This document shows positions 55,124 to 63,939 of a stretch of 64,000 bases of DNA, in pieces. The stretch is from an uncultured Arenicella sp. (GTDB lineage: Bacteria > Pseudomonadota > Gammaproteobacteria > Arenicellales > Arenicellaceae). Position 1 is the stretch's first letter; the number at the start of each line of letters is the position of its first letter. The stretch spans positions 181,086 through 245,085 of the forward strand of contig CANMNN010000004.1 of assembly GCA_947499305.1 (NCBI GenBank). The letters are read 5' to 3'. The notes beneath the pieces were generated by a model. That model worked only from the letters and a program-made list of their open reading frames with translations. It searched no databases and was not told where the DNA came from. The translations under genes and the position numbers were made by a program.

Positions 55124-56407
55124 ATGTCTAAAGCACCTGAACGCGTTGCGGTAATCGCTGGCGCACGCACGCCGTTTCTACGTATTGCCACAGGCTATAG
55201 CACTACGCCAGCACGACTGCTGAGTGCGCATTTAGTTGCTGAATTGGTTGAACGCGCCGATATCGACAAGGCCTTGATTGAGAAGTTAGTATTCGGCCAA
55301 GTAGTAATGTCTCCAGACGCGCCCAATATCGCTCGTGAAGTTGTTTTAGGGGCTAATCTTCCGGTGAACACCGACGCTTATAGTGTTTCGCGTGCTTGTG
55401 CTTCGAGCTATCAATCGGCCGCTGACGTAGCGATGAATATTCAGGCCGGCGTAATCGATGCAGGCCTAGCCGGCGGCTGCGATGTGATGTCCCAACCGCC
55501 AATTAGCTTTAATAAAAAAATGACTGAAGCGATGGTGCGCTCGACGTATCACAAAGGGTCGAAGCTTAAGGCGTTCAAGGGGATTGGTTTAAAAGATTTA
55601 ATGCCGAGTCAGCCAGCTATAAAGGAGCCGTCGTCAGAACTCACAATGGGGCAGGCGGCCGAACAAATGGCGAAGGAAAATGGCATTTCACGGAGTGACC
55701 AAGATGAACTGGCACATCGTTCTCACACAAACGCCGCCAACGCTTGGGAACAAGGCTGGTTCGACGAGCAGGTTATGAGCGTGATTATGGGGCCAGACTA
55801 TGCACCGATTTCGAAAGACAATTTGGTTCGGCCAGGTTCTGAGTTGAGTAAGTACGCCAAGCTTAAACCCGTATTTGATCGTGAAAACGGGTCGGTTACG
55901 GCGGCCAATAGCTCGCCGTTAACTGACGGTGCTTCGGCGGTGATATTAATGAGTGAAGGCAAAGCAAAGGAACTTGGCTATGAACCGCTGGGCTATATCA
56001 AGAGCTTTGCGTTTGCCGCGATTGACCCGAATTGGCAAATGCTCATGGGCCCATCATTCGCTTCACCGAAAGCGCTAGATTTAGCAGGGCTAACACTAAA
56101 AGATATGGATTTAGTCGACATGCATGAAGCATTTGCGGCGCAAGTACTTTCGAATACTCAAGCCTTTGCTTCGAAAACCTTTGCGCAAGAGCGTTTGAAT
56201 CGTAGTGAGGCCATTGGCGAAATTGATTTCGATAAGTTCAATGTCTCTGGTAGCTCGATTTCATTAGGTCACCCTTTTGCTGCTACAGGCACGCGACAGC
56301 TTACGCAAATGTTGTACGACCTAAAGCGTACAGGTGGCCAACATGGCTTGATTACCGCCTGCGCGGCTGGCGGATTAGGCGCCGCCATGGTTTTGGAATC
56401 AGCATAA
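55124..56407 (+). CDS. fadI: Acetyl-CoA acyltransferase (beta-ketothiolase), FadI-like
   Basis: 427 residues from ATG 55124 after CGGAGAACTCC. The thiolase nucleophile is Cys92 in SRACASSYQSA; other catalytic segments are VDMHEAFAAQVLSN, GSSISLGHPFAATGTRQL (His) and ITACAAGGLGAAMV (second Cys). The length and a long loop (about 170-210, LKAFKGIGLKDLMPSQP) fit FadI/trifunctional-beta types. It cleaves 3-ketoacyl-CoA in beta-oxidation. It is 18 bases before fadJ, forming the classic pair. Confidence 0.93.
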   Translation: MSKAPERVAVIAGARTPFLRIATGYSTTPARLLSAHLVAELVERADIDKALIEKLVFGQVVMSPDAPNIAREVVLGANLPVNTDAYSVSRACASSYQSAADVAMNIQAGVIDAGLAGGCDVMSQPPISFNKKMTEAMVRSTYHKGSKLKAFKGIGLKDLMPSQPAIKEPSSELTMGQAAEQMAKENGISRSDQDELAHRSHTNAANAWEQGWFDEQVMSVIMGPDYAPISKDNLVRPGSELSKYAKLKPVFDRENGSVTAANSSPLTDGASAVILMSEGKAKELGYEPLGYIKSFAFAAIDPNWQMLMGPSFASPKALDLAGLTLKDMDLVDMHEAFAAQVLSNTQAFASKTFAQERLNRSEAIGEIDFDKFNVSGSSISLGHPFAATGTRQLTQMLYDLKRTGGQHGLITACAAGGLGAAMVLESA

Positions 56408-56425
56408 GGAATACGAGGATTTATC

Positions 56426-58546
56426 ATGAATACATTTAGCGTTGAAAAAAACAACGGCCTTGCGATTGTCACTATGGATATCGAAGGCTTGCCACAAAAC
56501 GTTTTAAATCAAGAAGTTGGAGAAGAATTTGAAACTCTTTTCGATGATATTGAGAAAGACAGTAGCTTAGAGGCAATGATCTTTCAATCTGGTAAAGCGG
56601 GTTGTTTTGTTGCTGGAGCTGATATCTCGATGTTGCAAGGCATCGAAACCGAACAACAGGCTCGCGAATCCTGCGCGTTATTACATGGTTTGTTCCAACG
56701 CATTGCTGACTTGAAGATTACAACCGTTGCTGCCATCGATGGCGTTTGTCTAGGAGGTGGTTTGGAGTTGGCTCTGGTATTCGATTATCGAATCGCCAGT
56801 TCGTCAAAAGCAACCCGCATTGGTGTGCCTGAGGTTCAGCTTGGAGTGTTACCCGGTGGCGGCGGTACTACGCGCCTACCTAGAATGATATCCTTGCCAA
56901 CGGCGTTGGACATGATTCTTACCGGCAAGCAACTAGCTGCAAAGCGTGCTAAATCAGCGGGTTTACTCGATAAGGTTGTATTACCCGAAGTGCTCTTGAG
57001 TACAGCTAAGCAGTATGCGAAAAAGCCGAAGCCCAAACGTAGCCAATCATTTAGCGATAAGTTATTGAAGCTTGGCCCGGTTCGTAGTTTTGTGATTTCG
57101 AAAGCGCGTACTCAAGCACTGAAGATGACTAAGGGTAAGTATCCCGCGCCGCTCAAAATACTTGAGGTCATAAACAAAGGGCTTGGAACAAGTCTACCGA
57201 AAGCTCTAGAACTAGAAGCGCAAGGTTTTGCTGAGTTGCTGATGTCGCCCGAATCTAAGCAATTGGTCAATATCTTCTTCGCCACAACTGATCTTAAAAA
57301 GGATACGGGAGTCGATTCAGACGCGACAGCGAGACCAATTAACAATGTAGGAGTATTGGGCGCAGGGCTGATGGGAGCTGGTATCAGCTATGTCAATATC
57401 GATAAAGCCAAGATCAGCACACGCTTAAAAGACATCAACTACGAAGGCTTAGCAAAGGGCATTGCCTATGTTGGCAAAATTGTTGATAAGAAGCTTGCTC
57501 GTAAACGCACCAATGCCATCGGTCGACAAAACACCATGGCTCGTTTAACCGGCTCGATTGACTATCGCGGCTTCAAAGACAGCGATGTGGTGATCGAAGC
57601 GGTGTTCGAAAGCTTAGAACTCAAACAGAAGATGGTCGCTGATATCGAAGCGTTATCGACTGAGAGCTCTAAAACCGAGACCATTTTCGCGACTAATACC
57701 TCTGCTATTCCAATCGATGATATTGCCGCTACAGCGAAATTTCCTGAGCGCATAGTTGGCATGCACTACTTCTCTCCAGTGGAGAAGATGCCACTACTTG
57801 AAGTAGTTAAAGGCAGCAAGACCGCTGACTGGGCTACTGCAACCGCGGTAGAGCTTGGCAAGCGTCAGGGCAAAACAGTGGTCGTAGTTAATGACGGCCC
57901 TGGTTTTTACACCACTCGTATCTTAGTGCCATACAGCATGGAGGCTGTGCGCCTATTGTTAGAAGGGGTAGAAATTGAAGAAGTAGACGCAGCACTTGAA
58001 CAGTTTGGTATGCCAGTTGGCCCAATTAAGTTGATGGACGAGGTCGGTATCGACGTCGGCGCGCATATCGTTGTTACGCTTAATGAAGCATTTGGCGATC
58101 GAATTCCATTGATCGAAGGAGTCGACAAAGTCTTAGACGATGATCGAAAAGGCAAGAAGAATGGTCGAGGCTTTTATGACTACAGCGAGTCCTCCAAGGG
58201 CAAGAAGGTTGATAGAAGTATCTACAAAACCATGGGCGTCGAGAATGCGGGCAGAACGGAGCTAAGCCGGGTTGATATTATCGATCGAGTGGTGCTCACC
58301 ATGTTGAATGAGGCTGCGTATTGCTTAGGCGAAGGTATTCTCCGAAGTGCCCGCGATGGTGACATTGGTGCGATATTCGGTTTGGGCTTCCCACCATTTT
58401 TAGGCGGGCCATTCCGCTATATGGATACCTTAGGAGCGTCTGAAGTCGTTGCTAAGCTTGAAGCACTCAAGGCGATACACGGAGAACGCTTCACGCCGGC
58501 TCCGATACTGCGGAATATGGCTAAAAATAGCGAAACATTCTATTAA
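56426..58546 (+). CDS. fadJ: Fatty acid oxidation complex alpha subunit, FadJ-like
   Basis: 706 residues. Residues 1-190 are enoyl-CoA hydratase (FVAGADISMLQGIET, GVCLGGGLELALVFDYRIAS, GVPEVQLGVLPGGGGTTRLPRM); from about 305 the NAD-binding 3-hydroxyacyl-CoA dehydrogenase follows (VGVLGAGLMGAGISYVN, FATNTSAIPIDDIA, VGMHYFSPVEKMPLLEVV, GFYTTRILVPY). It performs hydration and oxidation with FadI doing thiolysis. GAGGATTTATC precedes the ATG. Confidence 0.95.
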   Translation: MNTFSVEKNNGLAIVTMDIEGLPQNVLNQEVGEEFETLFDDIEKDSSLEAMIFQSGKAGCFVAGADISMLQGIETEQQARESCALLHGLFQRIADLKITTVAAIDGVCLGGGLELALVFDYRIASSSKATRIGVPEVQLGVLPGGGGTTRLPRMISLPTALDMILTGKQLAAKRAKSAGLLDKVVLPEVLLSTAKQYAKKPKPKRSQSFSDKLLKLGPVRSFVISKARTQALKMTKGKYPAPLKILEVINKGLGTSLPKALELEAQGFAELLMSPESKQLVNIFFATTDLKKDTGVDSDATARPINNVGVLGAGLMGAGISYVNIDKAKISTRLKDINYEGLAKGIAYVGKIVDKKLARKRTNAIGRQNTMARLTGSIDYRGFKDSDVVIEAVFESLELKQKMVADIEALSTESSKTETIFATNTSAIPIDDIAATAKFPERIVGMHYFSPVEKMPLLEVVKGSKTADWATATAVELGKRQGKTVVVVNDGPGFYTTRILVPYSMEAVRLLLEGVEIEEVDAALEQFGMPVGPIKLMDEVGIDVGAHIVVTLNEAFGDRIPLIEGVDKVLDDDRKGKKNGRGFYDYSESSKGKKVDRSIYKTMGVENAGRTELSRVDIIDRVVLTMLNEAAYCLGEGILRSARDGDIGAIFGLGFPPFLGGPFRYMDTLGASEVVAKLEALKAIHGERFTPAPILRNMAKNSETFY

Positions 58547-58552
58547 TTTGCC

Positions 58553-58609
58553 GGTTTCTACAAACGACTCATCGGAACGAAATCACTTTCCTATTCTTTT
58601 GTAGAAACC
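58553..58609. repeat. 12-bp perfect inverted repeat with a 33-base spacer after fadJ
   Basis: GGTTTCTACAAA (58553-58564) and TTTGTAGAAACC (58598-58609). It starts seven bases after the fadJ stop and is separate from the terminator-like hairpin at 58629. A long-loop hairpin or a paired protein-binding site are both possible. Confidence 0.6.
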
Positions 58610-58628
58610 ATAACTCACCTGAAACTTG

Positions 58629-58650
58629 AGGTCTAATCTCTTTTAGACCT
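58629..58650. terminator. Hairpin between convergent fadJ and the DUF2306 gene
   Basis: AGGTCTAA (58629-58636), loop TCTCTT, TTAGACCT (58643-58650). It lies between two convergent genes; the T-rich tail is weak on both strands, so termination is probable but not certain. Confidence 0.5.
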
Positions 58651-58668
58651 TGATATACTTACTTATCT

Positions 58669-59490
58669 TCATAGATAGGGCCACCACATATATGCTATTG
58701 ATCCGAAAACCCCCAGAATTGTAAAACCTGTGGCAATAAATACTAAGGAAGCTGTTGCCACTTTAATCCATGAAAATGAGGATGCATCGGCAAATTTATA
58801 CAGTTCATATATCGCAAGTGGAATGAGGTAGCATCCAAACATCATGACAAAGTCTGTCGGCCCAGACATGTCTTGAGTCATTCCTACGGGGCCTTGGGCG
58901 ATAATCATCCATCCCATCATCGCTACTCGCAAGAACCAAACAGCGCTAGCAACCATAAAGAATCGCATCGCCCAACGCTGATGAACTTTTATGTTTCTTC
59001 GGATCGCGAATTTCACAGTCAATACCGCGAAAACCAAAATTAAAAGAGCGTCTATCGAGATCGCATAGGCGCCACTTATGTGCATATGCGTTCCTCTAAC
59101 CCAAGTCATCCAAAGTCCGCCGATCGCAAGTAAACATCCTGTTGAGAGGAAAATTCGCCCCGAAACGCGGTGTACGAAGGGTAAGCGAGCTCTTATTTTT
59201 GGGATGAGTTGAATAACTCCTGACAACGTCATCACGGCGGCAAAGAGAACATGAATTGCAAACATATAATTGCCCGTTGTGTCCCCCTGGATGTACCCAT
59301 CAATGATAGGTTTATCGTTCCATCCTGCGAAGTCACCAGAAAAAATTCGCAGGCCATAAAACATTGCGATAAAGACGATAAATCCGAGCTGTCCAAGTAT
59401 TGCGCTTAATATCCAAGCTCTTCCTGACCAGTTTAGGATACGGTTTTCTGAACTTGCATTATTTTTAGTCAAAGTTATATTGTTTGTCAT
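58669..59490 (-). CDS. DUF2306 family membrane protein
   Basis: 273 residues. A polar head (about 1-25) is followed by seven or so membrane helices. The family hallmark is the HRVSGRIFLSTGCL segment (about 130-143) after HVLFAAVMTLSGVIQLIPKIR, and a later HQRWAMRFFMVAS, a set of His residues reminiscent of haem-binding membrane proteins. Function is not known. It is divergent from a membrane-bound AraC-type regulator and likely controlled by it. Confidence 0.75.
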   Translation of the reverse strand: MTNNITLTKNNASSENRILNWSGRAWILSAILGQLGFIVFIAMFYGLRIFSGDFAGWNDKPIIDGYIQGDTTGNYMFAIHVLFAAVMTLSGVIQLIPKIRARLPFVHRVSGRIFLSTGCLLAIGGLWMTWVRGTHMHISGAYAISIDALLILVFAVLTVKFAIRRNIKVHQRWAMRFFMVASAVWFLRVAMMGWMIIAQGPVGMTQDMSGPTDFVMMFGCYLIPLAIYELYKFADASSFSWIKVATASLVFIATGFTILGVFGSIAYMWWPYL

Positions 59491-59539
59491 AGTGAAGTGT
59501 CCGAGGGTTAATTGAATGTCTTAAGCGTTAGTCACTATG
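59488..59539. promoter_or_regulatory. Inverted repeat covering the DUF2306 start codon
   Basis: CATAGTGA (59488-59495) includes the complement of the DUF2306 ATG, and TCACTATG (59532-59539) is its exact inverted copy 36 bases upstream. If transcribed, the leader could pair with and hide the start codon. Confidence 0.35.
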
Positions 59540-59551
59540 CTGAGAAGATAG

Positions 59552-59593
59552 GTATTTTGTCTCTCCGATTTCAAAATCGGCCATACAAAATAC
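59552..59593. promoter_or_regulatory. 42-bp nested palindrome between the DUF2306 gene and the AraC-type regulator
   Basis: Outer arms GTATTTTGT (59552-59560) and ACAAAATAC (59585-59593) are perfect 9-bp complements; inner arms CCGATTT (59565-59571) and AAATCGG (59574-59580) are perfect 7-bp complements; the 4-base gaps on the two sides are equal. So the structure is symmetric about one centre (59572/59573). It ends 19 bases before the regulator ATG. Operator for the regulator itself is the most likely role. Confidence 0.7.
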
Positions 59594-59612
59594 AGCCAAC
59601 TAAGAGGATTGT

Positions 59613-60632
59613 ATGACCATAGTTAGAGTTTTTCCGTCTCACAACCCACTGCTAGACGGGCCTACAAGGGAAAGAAGGTCACTTGATATAGTTGCTTTTG
59701 CCTTTTTACTTTCAATCGCCTCTTTTATTGCGTCTTCGTTGTGGGATTGGGGCGTTCTCGAGTTTGTCATTAAAATACCCGCAACCGCGAGTTGTGGTTT
59801 TTCTTGGCTGCTTGCGCGATCCTTCTTTAGATCCGATGCGAGCAATGATACCTGGCCGATTTTTGTTGTCGGCTTATTGATAGCCATAGGGCTTTTGCTA
59901 GATTCTTTTGCTGCCGAGCGAACTGGTTCTGGTGTTTTTTCCACGGCATTAGGCATGGCAGCCAGCTTGCATGCGCTATTAAGTTCTACTGTGTTGTTGC
60001 TCGCTTTCTTAGAGGCTTGGTTTAATTACAGCCATGATTTTCCTAGAAATGAAAAGCGCTTCCGACTTATTTTTATGGCGTTTTATGGAGTGTTATTAAC
60101 AGTGGCAATTCTTTGGTTGAACGGCTCGTCTGAGGGCTCATGGGCAGAGCGCTCGGGAGACTCAGTTAGGTTGTTTAGTGCCGCGATCGCCGCCGTTGTT
60201 AGTATTATAGGTTGGCAATATCGACGCAATAATCCACACCCGAGACCTAAAAGGCCCAAACGTATTATCGTGGAGGCATCTGAAGATGAACAAGATTTGT
60301 CAGAGCGTATTATTGCTAAGCTTCGAGAAGAAAAACTTTTTCTCGAGCCAGATCTAAAACTCTCAGATCTAGCAAGCGTATTGCATGAACATGATCATAA
60401 ATTGAGAAACTGCATAACGGGCGTGCTTGGTTTTAGGAACTTTAATCACTTGATAAACCACTACCGTGTAATGTCTGCAAAGGATGCTTTAACGGACTCT
60501 AGGAATAGAAGTGCTTCGATTCTCTCTATCGCTTTTGAGTGTGGTTTCTCATCCATTGGCCCTTTCAATAGAGCCTTTAAGCAAGAAACCGGTCAGACGC
60601 CTAGCTCATTTAGAAGAAATATAGCCCAGTGA
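59613..60632 (+). CDS. Membrane-bound AraC-family transcriptional regulator
   Basis: 339 residues. The N-terminal 200 residues contain about seven hydrophobic helices (between residues 25 and 200); a basic linker (RRNNPHPRPKRPKR, about 204-217) then leads to a C-terminal AraC/XylS double helix-turn-helix (about 236-338) with LKLSDLASVLHEHDHKLRNCI and the signature SIAFECGFSSIGPFNRAFKQETGQTPSSFR. It would sense a signal at the membrane and bind DNA from there. It is divergent from the DUF2306 gene, with a symmetric palindrome between them that is a plausible target. The ribosome binding site is AAGAGGAT. Confidence 0.87.
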   Translation: MTIVRVFPSHNPLLDGPTRERRSLDIVAFAFLLSIASFIASSLWDWGVLEFVIKIPATASCGFSWLLARSFFRSDASNDTWPIFVVGLLIAIGLLLDSFAAERTGSGVFSTALGMAASLHALLSSTVLLLAFLEAWFNYSHDFPRNEKRFRLIFMAFYGVLLTVAILWLNGSSEGSWAERSGDSVRLFSAAIAAVVSIIGWQYRRNNPHPRPKRPKRIIVEASEDEQDLSERIIAKLREEKLFLEPDLKLSDLASVLHEHDHKLRNCITGVLGFRNFNHLINHYRVMSAKDALTDSRNRSASILSIAFECGFSSIGPFNRAFKQETGQTPSSFRRNIAQ

Positions 60633-60664
60633 AAAGTTGCAAGAATTAGCAACAAATAGCCTGT

Positions 60665-61366
60665 TTATTTTCCGCAAGCATTTGACCTAAAGTCTACGGG
60701 TGTCTTAGCTCCTAAGTTAAAAAGGTAGCTCGGTCCAATCTCAAAACGCTGTTTTAGATGACCGTAGTGCATGAAAATTTGAGCTTCGCCCGCCTTAAAA
60801 CTCCGCAGAGCTTTGGCTTTGTAGGAATATTGTGTCCATTCAGCCGTGATTGTTTGACTCGCCTCGAAAAGATTTCGATATGGCTCGGCGGATTGCTGCA
60901 CACCAAGACTGGCAAATTCAGAAGAGATATTGAGTTCTGGTTTATTGATACCTCGCGCCCAAAAAGTTAAGCACAAGGTATCGCCTCGGTTAATATCTCC
61001 AATGGTCTTCAAATTACTGCCTTGATCATACGATTTGCCAGTGCGCTTAACTCTTACTCTCATGGCTCTTCCTCCTTTGATCACCGACTTGGTATCTATT
61101 GAAGACTTAGCGCCGTATGTGGTGTAGGACTGGGGGTAGGGCGAATTGATAAGCTTTGCGGTACTCGGCATATCTTTCATCAAATCGAGATATAAACCAG
61201 TGACCTCCAGCCTCTGTTGCTCATCTTCTTCGTTGGCGAAGACACTTGTAGGAGACGTGCCGATCAATAGCAGCGACCAAGCCGCTATAGTTTTACTAAC
61301 GAGGCGAGTCACCGAAAGGTGGGCGATGGTGTTGAATGCACCGGGAGCATAGATTGTATTTAGCAT
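60665..61366 (-). CDS. Secreted protein of unknown function, possibly carbohydrate-binding-like
   Basis: 233 residues. A long n-region precedes a hydrophobic core (about 25-37) and a SVFA cleavage site near residue 44. The mature part looks all-beta: GGRAMRVRVKRTGKSYDQGS, GDINRGDTLCLTFWARGINKP and TAEWTQYSYKAKALRSFKAGEAQIFMHYG resemble the jelly-roll repeats of CenC-type (CBM4/9-like) modules found ahead of glycosidases or esterases, but there is no enzyme domain. Two Cys in the mature part may pair. It converges on the AraC-type regulator gene. Family assignment is tentative. Confidence 0.6.
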   Translation of the reverse strand: MLNTIYAPGAFNTIAHLSVTRLVSKTIAAWSLLLIGTSPTSVFANEEDEQQRLEVTGLYLDLMKDMPSTAKLINSPYPQSYTTYGAKSSIDTKSVIKGGRAMRVRVKRTGKSYDQGSNLKTIGDINRGDTLCLTFWARGINKPELNISSEFASLGVQQSAEPYRNLFEASQTITAEWTQYSYKAKALRSFKAGEAQIFMHYGHLKQRFEIGPSYLFNLGAKTPVDFRSNACGK

Positions 61367-61474
61367 AGTGAAATCTCATTATTAATGTATTTCCCCTCTC
61401 TGCTTTTTTGCGGCCCAATGTTTTATTGAACCGGTGCTCTCTCACGCACACCTAAAGGTTAAACCGTTATTATT

Positions 61475-61544
61475 GCTTTGGCAAATTTTCCTTGAGATCA
61501 CTTTGCCTATAAAATAAATGGTAACAAAGTATAAGCTTTGGCAA
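61475..61544. promoter_or_regulatory. Direct repeat GCTTTGGCAA, 60 bases apart, upstream of the hydroxylase gene
   Basis: The 10-mer occurs at 61475-61484 and again at 61535-61544. A TATAAAAT-like -10 lies between them at about 61508. The exact 60-base spacing (nearly six helix turns) could allow a looping regulator, or the pair may be chance. Confidence 0.3.
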
Positions 61545-61586
61545 TGAAGCCTTAGCCTAGGCGACAAATCTCGAGTAGAGCTATCC

Positions 61587-62813
61587 ATGAATATAATTCT
61601 CTATGCAGTCCCAGTATTTTTTTTGCTCATTATCATTGAATTAGCCTATGGGCATCGAAAGAAAACTGACTACTATCGAGTCAATGACTCGCTGACGAGT
61701 CTCGCCACGGGTTCAATCAACCAGTTGGTAAATATCTCAAAAGCGCTTATCCCATTTACGGTGTATATCGTTATTTATCAGCATTTCGCTATTTTTGATT
61801 TTGGTGAGTCAGCGTTGATATGGGTTTTGGCGTTTATCGCTTACGACTTTTGTTACTACTGGAATCATCGCTTCGGCCACGAAATGAATATTTTGTGGGC
61901 GGCGCATGTAATTCATCATTCGAGTGAAGAGTACAATTTAACCACCGCGCTGAGACAAACAGGCACCAGTTTCTTATCATTTGTTTTTTATCTCCCACTC
62001 GCCTTAGTCGGTTTTGACCCGCTAATGATCATTACTGTTGGTGCGTTAAATTTGGTCTATCAATTTTGGGTCCACACGCGCCATGTTGGTAAACTTGGCT
62101 GGTTCGAATGGTTCTTTGTAACGCCGTCGAATCACCGTGGCCATCACGCACAGAATACGGTTTATATCGATAAGAATTACGGTGGTGTATTTATTCTATG
62201 GGATAGACTTTTCGGTACATACCAAGAAGAGTTAGACCACGATAAACCAATCTTTGGCATTCGTGGCGCGGTCAAGAGCTGGAACCCGCTGTGGGTCAAT
62301 TTGCAAGTTTATAGCCAACTTTTTAGCGACGCGCGTCAAACCAACAACCTGTGGCATAAGTTCACTATTTGGTTTCGTCGAACAGGCTGGCGACCGCCAG
62401 ATGTTGAAGCTCTCTCTCCTATGAATAAGGGCGATGACCTCAGCCAATTCCAAAAATATCATACTGAGGTAGCGCCGGCCTTAAAGATCCACTGCGTTAT
62501 TCAGTATGTTACAACGGCGATTATTGGTCTCAGTCTTATGCTGAGCTATACAGGTTTGAGTATGTTTCAGCATTTTGTGGTCATCGGCTTCGCGCTACTA
62601 AGCAGCTTCTCAATAGGCGCACTGATGGAGAATAAGCACTATTCCGGCATTCTCGAGTGGAGCCGCTTGGGCGTTCTCATGATTGCCGCAAGCGTTTTAC
62701 CACTGTGGCCAAGCTTGAGTGCGTTTTTTGTTGTGTCGGTATTAATTTGTTTACCGTTATTGTGGATTGGTCGGCGTGATTCACTCCGTGCGGAGTCGGT
62801 AGCGAGCCTCTAG
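61587..62813 (+). CDS. Sterol desaturase/fatty acid hydroxylase family membrane protein
   Basis: 408 residues. The histidine clusters of the di-iron membrane hydroxylases are present: HRFGH (about 95-99), HVIHHS (about 108-113) and NHRGHHA (about 183-189), with a further His before them. Six or more membrane helices surround them; the last 100 residues form extra helices. Members insert oxygen into or desaturate lipids such as alkylglycerols, sterols or carotenoids; the exact substrate is unknown. Confidence 0.85.
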   Translation: MNIILYAVPVFFLLIIIELAYGHRKKTDYYRVNDSLTSLATGSINQLVNISKALIPFTVYIVIYQHFAIFDFGESALIWVLAFIAYDFCYYWNHRFGHEMNILWAAHVIHHSSEEYNLTTALRQTGTSFLSFVFYLPLALVGFDPLMIITVGALNLVYQFWVHTRHVGKLGWFEWFFVTPSNHRGHHAQNTVYIDKNYGGVFILWDRLFGTYQEELDHDKPIFGIRGAVKSWNPLWVNLQVYSQLFSDARQTNNLWHKFTIWFRRTGWRPPDVEALSPMNKGDDLSQFQKYHTEVAPALKIHCVIQYVTTAIIGLSLMLSYTGLSMFQHFVVIGFALLSSFSIGALMENKHYSGILEWSRLGVLMIAASVLPLWPSLSAFFVVSVLICLPLLWIGRRDSLRAESVASL

Positions 62814-62875
62814 TTGTCGGCGAATCTGCCTTAGCCATACTTGAATTTATACCGCAAGCTGATAGCATCGCGCGC

Positions 62876-63916
62876 ATGAATGTATCTGATTTTTCTTACG
62901 ATCTACCTGAGCGGTTGATCGCACAATTTCCTACCGACCAACGCGTAGATAGTCGTTTACTTAAAGTTATGCGCGATCGCGCCCTTGAAGAGTCTCGGTT
63001 CGCGTCTATTGTTAATGAATTTAGAGAGGGTGATCTTTTAGTGCTCAACAACACTAAGGTGATACCAGCACGAGTGTTCGGTAAAAAGGACACCGGCGGC
63101 AAACTGGAAATCCTTCTTGAGCGGGTATTGGATGAAACTACCGTACTTGCCCAAATACGTTGCAGCAAAGCCCCGAAGATCGGGCAAAACCTAGTTATTG
63201 ACGAAGATTTAGATGCGAAGGTAGTCGTTACCGCTCGTGAAGGACAATTCTTTGAATTGTCGATAACTCAAGGCAAGAGTCTTTTTGATTGGTTCGAAAG
63301 AGTAGGGCACATGCCGCTACCTCCTTATATTGAACGGAGCGATAACTCTGATGACGGACAACGCTATCAAACTGTATTTGCCAAGCAACAAGGCGCAGTA
63401 GCAGCACCGACCGCTGGTTTGCACTACGATGATGCCCTGTTAGAGAAGATCAGATCAAAAGGCGTTCACATCGAAACAGTAACGCTGCACGTGGGCGCGG
63501 GAACTTACCAGCCGGTTCGAGTAGACAATGTTGATGAGCATGAGATGCACTCGGAATATATTGAAGTGTCGCAACAGGTGTGCGATGCGGTTCGTGACAC
63601 GAAGGCTAATGGTGGTCGCGTGATCGCCGTGGGCACTACGGTTGTTCGGTCACTTGAAACGGCCGCTAAAGAATCAAAAGGCGATATAATTCAGCCATTT
63701 AACGGTGATACCAAGATTTTTATTTACCCTGGTTTTGAATTCAAAGTAGTCGATCTTTTACAAACAAACTTTCATTTGTCCGAGTCTACATTACTAATGC
63801 TGGTGTCAGCCTTCGCAGGTTACGAGCGTATAATGTCAGCCTACCGATATGCGATTGAAAACGAGTTTCGTTTTTTTAGTTATGGCGACGCGATGCTGTT
63901 GGAGCGAGACCAGTAG
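62876..63916 (+). CDS. queA: S-adenosylmethionine:tRNA ribosyltransferase-isomerase
   Basis: 346 residues, full length. Blocks: MNVSDFSYDLPERLIAQFP, LVLNNTKVIPARVFG (about 56-70), GAVAAPTAGLHYDDALLEKI and HVGAGTYQPVRVDNVDEHEMHSEY, TTVVRSLETAA, and TNFHLSESTLLMLVSAFAGYE. It transfers the ribose of S-adenosylmethionine to preQ1 in tRNA to make epoxyqueuosine. Its partner tgt lies 20 kb upstream, so the usual queA-tgt pair is split here. Confidence 0.97.
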   Translation: MNVSDFSYDLPERLIAQFPTDQRVDSRLLKVMRDRALEESRFASIVNEFREGDLLVLNNTKVIPARVFGKKDTGGKLEILLERVLDETTVLAQIRCSKAPKIGQNLVIDEDLDAKVVVTAREGQFFELSITQGKSLFDWFERVGHMPLPPYIERSDNSDDGQRYQTVFAKQQGAVAAPTAGLHYDDALLEKIRSKGVHIETVTLHVGAGTYQPVRVDNVDEHEMHSEYIEVSQQVCDAVRDTKANGGRVIAVGTTVVRSLETAAKESKGDIIQPFNGDTKIFIYPGFEFKVVDLLQTNFHLSESTLLMLVSAFAGYERIMSAYRYAIENEFRFFSYGDAMLLERDQ

Positions 63917-63939
63917 ATCCATTTACGTTCTCCTTGCAC

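Noticed and set aside
61475..61500. Sigma-54 promoter from TTGGCAA
   Set aside because: The GG-N10-GC spacing required for -24/-12 recognition is not present.
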